Both the position numbers and the translations under genes were made by a program. The notes under the pieces were generated by a model, which did not search any database, was not told the origin of the DNA, and saw only the letters and a program-made list of their open reading frames with translations. From PUPG01 sp031323845 (lineage in GTDB: Bacteria > Bacteroidota > Bacteroidia > Bacteroidales > UBA7960), in contig JAVIYP010000033.1 in assembly GCA_031323845.1 (NCBI GenBank), positions 1 to 28,823 of the forward strand: a stretch of DNA of 28,823 bases, read 5' to 3'. This document shows positions 26,469-28,823 of this stretch, piece by piece (position 1 is the stretch's first letter; every line of letters begins with the position of its first letter).

Positions 26469-27872
26469 CTAATACAGCTCTGTTAAAAATATTTCCACAG
26501 TGCCAATCAGATCAAGCACATTGATTACTCCATCGCTATTTACATCAGCATTATCAAAACAAAAAGGATCAACAGGTTCGCCGAGAAAGTAGTTTACGGA
26601 GGTGATCACGTCTAAAATATCAACATTGCCATCGCAGTTAGAGTCGCCGGGAAGCTCAGAACTGTTAAAAACATCAATGATGGTATCCAGCAAAGGCGTA
26701 CCTTCAATTTCTCCAGATCCCGGCGATGTTTCAATATAATCGCCGGTTATTTCCCAGATAATCACCCCCATGGCATTATTATCCATAACATATTGCGCTT
26801 TATAGGCCATGGAAGCTTCATCATCGAAAGTTACAAAAGTATTGATTGTGTTACCAAGCAGGTAGGGGCATTTTACCGCATCGTCCCAATGGTAGGTAAA
26901 TAAATCCATCTTTTCGAGGATGTTATAATAAAGAGGTTGCCCCTGGTCGTCAGGAAATGTGGCTGTATCGTAGCCTGAGTGTGGCCCGTGCAGTTCAGAA
27001 CAGTTTGCAAGCGCTTTCCCGTAAAAGGCAACACCAATATTGATGACTTCACGTGGAACGCCAAAGTTGTTCGTTAAAAGCTGAAATGCACCATCAATGC
27101 ACCAGTCAGGGTTACCGCCAGAAACCGGATACAAAGGTGTGTGATGATTGCTCAATGCATCCCAGCTGCCGTGAAAATCATAGGTCATGAGGTTTACCAT
27201 ATCCAGATACGGCAAAACGTTTTCCCATTCAATGTTTTCCATGCGCACTTCGGATGCTCCAAAGCAGGAAGTAAGCATTAGTTCAGCATTATGGCTCTGC
27301 CCGTGGTCGTCGAGCGCCTGGCGTAATTCCTGAACAAGCAGTGAAAAGTTGTATTTGTCATCGGGGGTGCCATTATGCGGCACATACCCGGGATACTCCC
27401 AGTCCAGATCAATACCATCAAAATTATAAGTATCAATGAGATCCAGGCAGCTTTCAATAAATGCCTGCCTTTTTGCAGGATCGGCCGCTATGCCCGGAAA
27501 ATTGTATGAATCGTTCCAGCCCCCGATGGATGCCAGTAATTTAACTCCATGCTGGGATGCAAGATATGGAAGACTTTTTGTAGAGTCATTGTACTCTTCA
27601 GGCCACCAAACCTTAGGGCCTAACAACAGGTTTTCGTCTGCCCAGGGGTCGGTTGACTCAATCGCGCCCGAAGCCAAAGGCCTGAAAAAAGCGTAGTTAA
27701 GCACCGTATATTTTTCATAGAATATGGTTTCGGGGTTAACCAGCTGGCCACGATCGTACCACTGCCAGCTTGGATAATAGCCAACGATCTGTTTTTGATG
27801 CTCCGCACAGGTTATATTTGGCATTATGGTTATAAGAAGCAGAAAAAGTAATAGCAAATAACGCTTTTTCAC
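26469..27872 (-). CDS. Secreted GH18 chitinase-like enzyme with C-terminal dockerin
   Basis: The enzyme should hydrolyse beta-1,4-linked GlcNAc polymers (chitin-like) outside the cytoplasm. The N-terminal signal is KKRYLLLLFLLLITIMPN. The GH18 barrel shows LLASIGGW (SxGG motif), FDGIDLDWEYP with the DxxDxDxE catalytic motif (acid Glu about residue 159), LMTYDFHG and GVIIWEITGD. About 60 C-terminal residues form a type I dockerin with loops DSNCDGNVDILD and DVNSDGVINVLD. I prefer the GTG at 27872 because an AGGAGG lies 6 nt upstream; the overlapping ATG at 27878 would abut that Shine-Dalgarno with no spacing. The product is then 467 residues. There is no T9SS tail. It is transcribed away from the GIY-YIG units. 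Substrate could also be peptidoglycan-like glycans. Confidence 0.9.
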   Translation of the reverse strand: MKKRYLLLLFLLLITIMPNITCAEHQKQIVGYYPSWQWYDRGQLVNPETIFYEKYTVLNYAFFRPLASGAIESTDPWADENLLLGPKVWWPEEYNDSTKSLPYLASQHGVKLLASIGGWNDSYNFPGIAADPAKRQAFIESCLDLIDTYNFDGIDLDWEYPGYVPHNGTPDDKYNFSLLVQELRQALDDHGQSHNAELMLTSCFGASEVRMENIEWENVLPYLDMVNLMTYDFHGSWDALSNHHTPLYPVSGGNPDWCIDGAFQLLTNNFGVPREVINIGVAFYGKALANCSELHGPHSGYDTATFPDDQGQPLYYNILEKMDLFTYHWDDAVKCPYLLGNTINTFVTFDDEASMAYKAQYVMDNNAMGVIIWEITGDYIETSPGSGEIEGTPLLDTIIDVFNSSELPGDSNCDGNVDILDVITSVNYFLGEPVDPFCFDNADVNSDGVINVLDLIGTVEIFLTELY

Positions 27873-27878
27873 AATCAT

Positions 27879-27884
27879 CCTCCT
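27879..27884 (-). promoter_or_regulatory. Strong Shine-Dalgarno AGGAGG setting the GH18 start
   Basis: On the minus strand AGGAGG is followed by ATGATT and then GTG. The 6-nt spacing favours the GTG at 27872 over the ATG that touches the ribosome site. The other starts I inspected in this window lack such a strong site, as is common in Bacteroidota. Confidence 0.6.
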
Positions 27885-27997
27885 ATGTTTAAAAAATCTT
27901 TATTCTTGAATGGGTTGAATCTTCGGAATGGGTATTTCATTCGAGTGTAAAAAAAGCATAGAATTAATCGTGCGATAATTTGCTAATTCGTGAAATA

Positions 27998-28005
27998 CAA
28001 AAATA
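27998..28005 (-). promoter_or_regulatory. Possible -7 element upstream of the GH18 gene
   Basis: On the minus strand this reads TATTTTTG, matching TAnnTTTG, about 125 nt upstream of the GH18 start. There is no TTTG at the preferred 19-nt spacing, and the region is AT-rich, so a chance match is possible. Confidence 0.25.
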
Positions 28006-28116
28006 GCAAAAAGGGAGATGCCATCTGTCGTTTATTGCTAACCCGACTATTAACTGTTTTGTTTTATAAGAAAAAAAACAATGCTATTGTATTCAAATTG
28101 TATGCAAGTAAAATAC

Positions 28117-28147
28117 CAGCCACCCGCTAAAACACCGCAAGTGGCTG
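28117..28147 (-). terminator. Terminator-like hairpin after GIY-YIG/tRNA-like unit A
   Basis: On the minus strand CAGCCACTTGC, loop GGTGTTTTA, then GCGGGTGGCTG gives 11 pairs including two T-G wobbles, followed by GTATTTTAC. It starts 6 nt after the CCA end of the tRNA-like sequence of unit A and would end its transcript. Confidence 0.55.
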
Positions 28148-28170
28148 ATTGTGTGGCTCCCCCTCTTGGG

Positions 28171-28186
28171 TCCCGCGTATGCGGGA
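28171..28186. repeat. 16-bp palindrome TCCCGC-GTAT-GCGGGA (T-arm position, copy A)
   Basis: A perfect 6-bp inverted repeat with a 4-nt centre, in the place of the T-stem 5' strand and T-loop. The same stem occurs four times in 446 bp; I noticed no other copy in the window. Confidence 0.9.
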
Positions 28187-28196
28187 GGCCCTCTGA

Positions 28197-28499
28197 TTAA
28201 TCCCGCAGGTGCGGGACTCTAACCAACTGAGCCAACCTTCCCTCCATTTTTTCACCTCGTATCATCCGCTGAATCAGCTGCCGGTTTTTTTGTCTTTTTA
28301 TAAAGCGCTCCATGTTTAAAGCTTCCTTTCGCACAGTACCGCATTCAAACACTGCCATCAAACTCCAGGGTCTGTTTTTGGAAGTAAAGGTCAACCTTTC
28401 TGAATTGTTATGCTGAAATAATCTGCGCTGCACATCATCTGTGTGCCCCACATAGTATTTGTCTGCTTTCTCAGAAAAGAGAATGTAAATGTAAAACAT
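28197..28499 (-). CDS. GIY-YIG nuclease domain protein (unit A)
   Basis: This 100-residue protein consists of one small GIY-YIG nuclease domain of the UPF0213/YhbQ size class. It starts MFYIYILFSEKADKYYVGHT, where YIYIL and YYVG form the GIY and YIG strands. RRLFQHN supplies the conserved Arg, and ALNMERFIKRQKNRQLI contains the catalytic-type Glu and basic helix. The ATG at 28499 is preferred to upstream in-frame Mets because it begins the fold directly. The last 15 codons (EGRLAQLVRVPHLRD) are not GIY-YIG sequence: they are translated from the tRNA-like D-arm and first palindrome, and the TAA stop lies within the tRNA-Asn-like TTAATC. A second, nearly identical gene lies 400 bp away. Its cellular target is unknown. 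Confidence 0.85.
   Translation of the reverse strand: MFYIYILFSEKADKYYVGHTDDVQRRLFQHNNSERLTFTSKNRPWSLMAVFECGTVRKEALNMERFIKRQKNRQLIQRMIRGEKMEGRLAQLVRVPHLRD
28201..28216. repeat. 16-bp palindrome TCCCGC-AGGT-GCGGGA (anticodon position, copy A)
   Basis: A perfect inverted repeat with the same stem and a different 4-nt centre, in the place of the anticodon-stem 5' strand and the first loop bases. On the minus strand it also encodes the VPHLRD end of the GIY-YIG frame. Confidence 0.9.
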
Positions 28500-28516
28500 G
28501 AGCAATTCCATCAAAA

Positions 28517-28547
28517 AAGCCACTTACTGATGCCTAGTAAGTGGCTT
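28517..28547 (-). terminator. Rho-independent terminator after unit B
   Basis: On the minus strand AAGCCACTTACT, a 7-nt loop AGGCATC and AGTAAGTGGCTT form a perfect 12-bp stem, directly followed by TTTT. It begins 6 nt after the CCA end of the unit B tRNA-like sequence and ends about 18 nt before the unit A nuclease start, so the two units look like separate transcripts. Confidence 0.8.
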
Positions 28548-28570
28548 GTGGTGTGGCTCCCCCTCTTGGA

Positions 28571-28586
28571 TCCCGCGTATGCGGGA
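28571..28586. repeat. 16-bp palindrome TCCCGC-GTAT-GCGGGA (T-arm position, copy B)
   Basis: Identical to the copy A palindrome 400 bp away, including its 4-nt centre. Confidence 0.9.
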
Positions 28587-28596
28587 GACCCTCTGA

Positions 28597-28823
28597 TTAA
28601 TCCCGCAGGTGCGGGACTCTAACCAACTGAGCCAGTCTTCCCTCCAGTGGTTCACCTCGTATCATCCGCTGAATCAGCTGCCGGTTTTTTTGTCTTTTTA
28701 TAAAGCGCTCCATGTTTAAAGCTTCTTTTCGCACAGTACCGCATTCAAACACTGCCAGCAAACTCCAGGGTCTGTTTTTCGAAGTAAAGGTCAACCTTTC
28801 TGAATTGTTATGCTGAAATAATC
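28597..28823 (-). CDS. GIY-YIG nuclease domain protein (unit B), 5' end outside window
   Basis: This is the C-terminal 75 residues of a second GIY-YIG protein, open to the window edge and beginning at LFQHNNSERL. It is almost identical to unit A over the shared part, differing near GEPLEG (GEKMEG in unit A) and WSLLAV (WSLMAV). It ends with the same tRNA-encoded tail LAQLVRVPHLRD and the same stop inside the tRNA-like sequence. Reading-frame conservation between copies suggests that both are, or were recently, functional. Confidence 0.8.
   Translation of the reverse strand, partial: LFQHNNSERLTFTSKNRPWSLLAVFECGTVRKEALNMERFIKRQKNRQLIQRMIRGEPLEGRLAQLVRVPHLRD
28601..28616. repeat. 16-bp palindrome TCCCGC-AGGT-GCGGGA (anticodon position, copy B)
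   Basis: Identical to the copy A palindrome, in the place of the anticodon-stem 5' strand. Confidence 0.9.

Larger units (their letters stand above)
28154..28241 (-). pseudogene. tRNA-Asn-like sequence rearranged by two palindromes (copy A)
   Basis: On the minus strand the order is GGAAGGT, TG, a D-arm GCTCAGTTGGTTAGAG, a palindrome TCCCGCACCTGCGGGA, TTAATCAGAGGGCC (the 3' half of a tRNA-Asn anticodon loop and stem plus variable loop), a second palindrome TCCCGCATACGCGGGA, then CCCAAGAGGGGGAGCCA (3' T-stem strand, 3' acceptor strand, discriminator G and encoded CCA). The 5' strands and loops of the anticodon and T arms are absent, and GGAAGGT does not pair with AGGGGGA. It cannot fold as a normal tRNA. 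The identification as tRNA-Asn rests on remembered family sequence and was not computed. Confidence 0.7.
28151..28423 (-). repeat. Direct repeat copy A (offset exactly 400 bp from copy B)
   Basis: These 273 bp align without gaps to 28551-28823, with about ten substitutions (roughly 96% identity). The repeat covers the tRNA-like sequence and most of the GIY-YIG gene. Copy B is cut by the window edge, so the full repeat may be longer. Confidence 0.95.
28554..28641 (-). pseudogene. tRNA-Asn-like sequence rearranged by two palindromes (copy B)
   Basis: It has the same arrangement as copy A, with 5' GGAAGAC in place of GGAAGGT, GAGGGTC in place of GAGGGCC in the variable region, and TCCAAG (closer to a normal tRNA-Asn T-stem) in place of CCCAAG. 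The encoded CCA is kept. The palindromes are unchanged between copies, centres included. Confidence 0.7.
28551..28823 (-). repeat. Direct repeat copy B, truncated by the window end
   Basis: This is the second copy of the 400-bp-spaced unit. It contains a tRNA-like sequence and a partial GIY-YIG gene, and differs from copy A at about ten positions, three of which lie in one potential RNA stem. Confidence 0.95.

Noticed and set aside
27961..27989. Operator-like inverted repeat GAATTA/TAATTC upstream of the GH18 gene
   Set aside because: The arms are short, AT-only apart from one G/C pair, and lie in an AT-rich region where such matches arise by chance.
28171..28616. CRISPR array from the four repeated palindromes
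   Set aside because: Repeats are only 16 bp, spacing is irregular (14 nt and about 350 nt), and the sequence between them is tRNA-like or coding and repeated, not unique spacers.
28154..28641. Two intact tRNA genes
   Set aside because: D-arm and 3' halves match tRNA-Asn, but the 5' strands of the anticodon and T arms are missing and the 5' acceptor strand does not pair with the 3' one.

Overview
The window looks like a chromosomal segment of a Bacteroidota genome, probably Bacteroidales or Marinilabiliales. The evidence is a SusC/SusD pair with downstream lipoproteins, C-terminal type IX secretion (T9SS) sorting domains, a FISUMP domain, golvesin-type and dockerin modules, and Bacteroidota-style promoters (-33 TTTG, 19 nt, -7 TAnnTTTG). 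No rRNA and no intact tRNA were seen. All family calls come from reading motifs; no database search was run.

Layout. (1) 1-5089, minus strand: a three-gene operon read from right to left. It encodes a secreted amidase-like protein with a golvesin insert, a two-domain family 2 glycosyltransferase, and a HIT-like DUF4922 protein cut by the window start. (2) 5275-21311, plus strand: a BadF-type sugar kinase (MurK-like), MurQ etherase, SusC, SusD, two SusE/F-position lipoproteins, a GHL10/DigH-like glycoside hydrolase with a T9SS tail, a TolB-like beta-propeller, and a large multidomain N-acetylmuramoyl-L-alanine amidase with a T9SS tail. (3) 21335-23205: a gene with its own consensus promoter, encoding a beta-sandwich module shared with the amidase, a PEGA-like domain, a dockerin and a FISUMP domain that is cut by an in-frame TAG. 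(4) 23206-26468: a visibly AT-richer stretch with an IS3-type transposase remnant, a soluble three-PAS histidine kinase and a decayed gene fragment. (5) 26469-27872, minus strand: a GH18 chitinase-like enzyme with a C-terminal dockerin. (6) 28117-28823: two tandem copies of a 400-bp unit with a GIY-YIG nuclease gene, a rearranged tRNA-Asn-like sequence carrying two 16-bp palindromes, and a terminator hairpin.

How the genes fit together. Regions 1 and 2 read as a peptidoglycan (MurNAc) scavenging locus. Secreted amidases would strip peptides from glycan strands, the GHL10 enzyme would cut the denuded glycan, SusCD and the lipoproteins would bind and import the products, and the kinase plus MurQ would convert MurNAc to GlcNAc-6-phosphate and D-lactate. 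No inner-membrane MurNAc transporter is visible. The most unusual structure is the GIY-YIG/tRNA-like tandem unit at the right edge. Palindromes sit exactly where the 5' arms of the anticodon and T stem-loops should be, and the nuclease reading frame ends inside the tRNA-like sequence.
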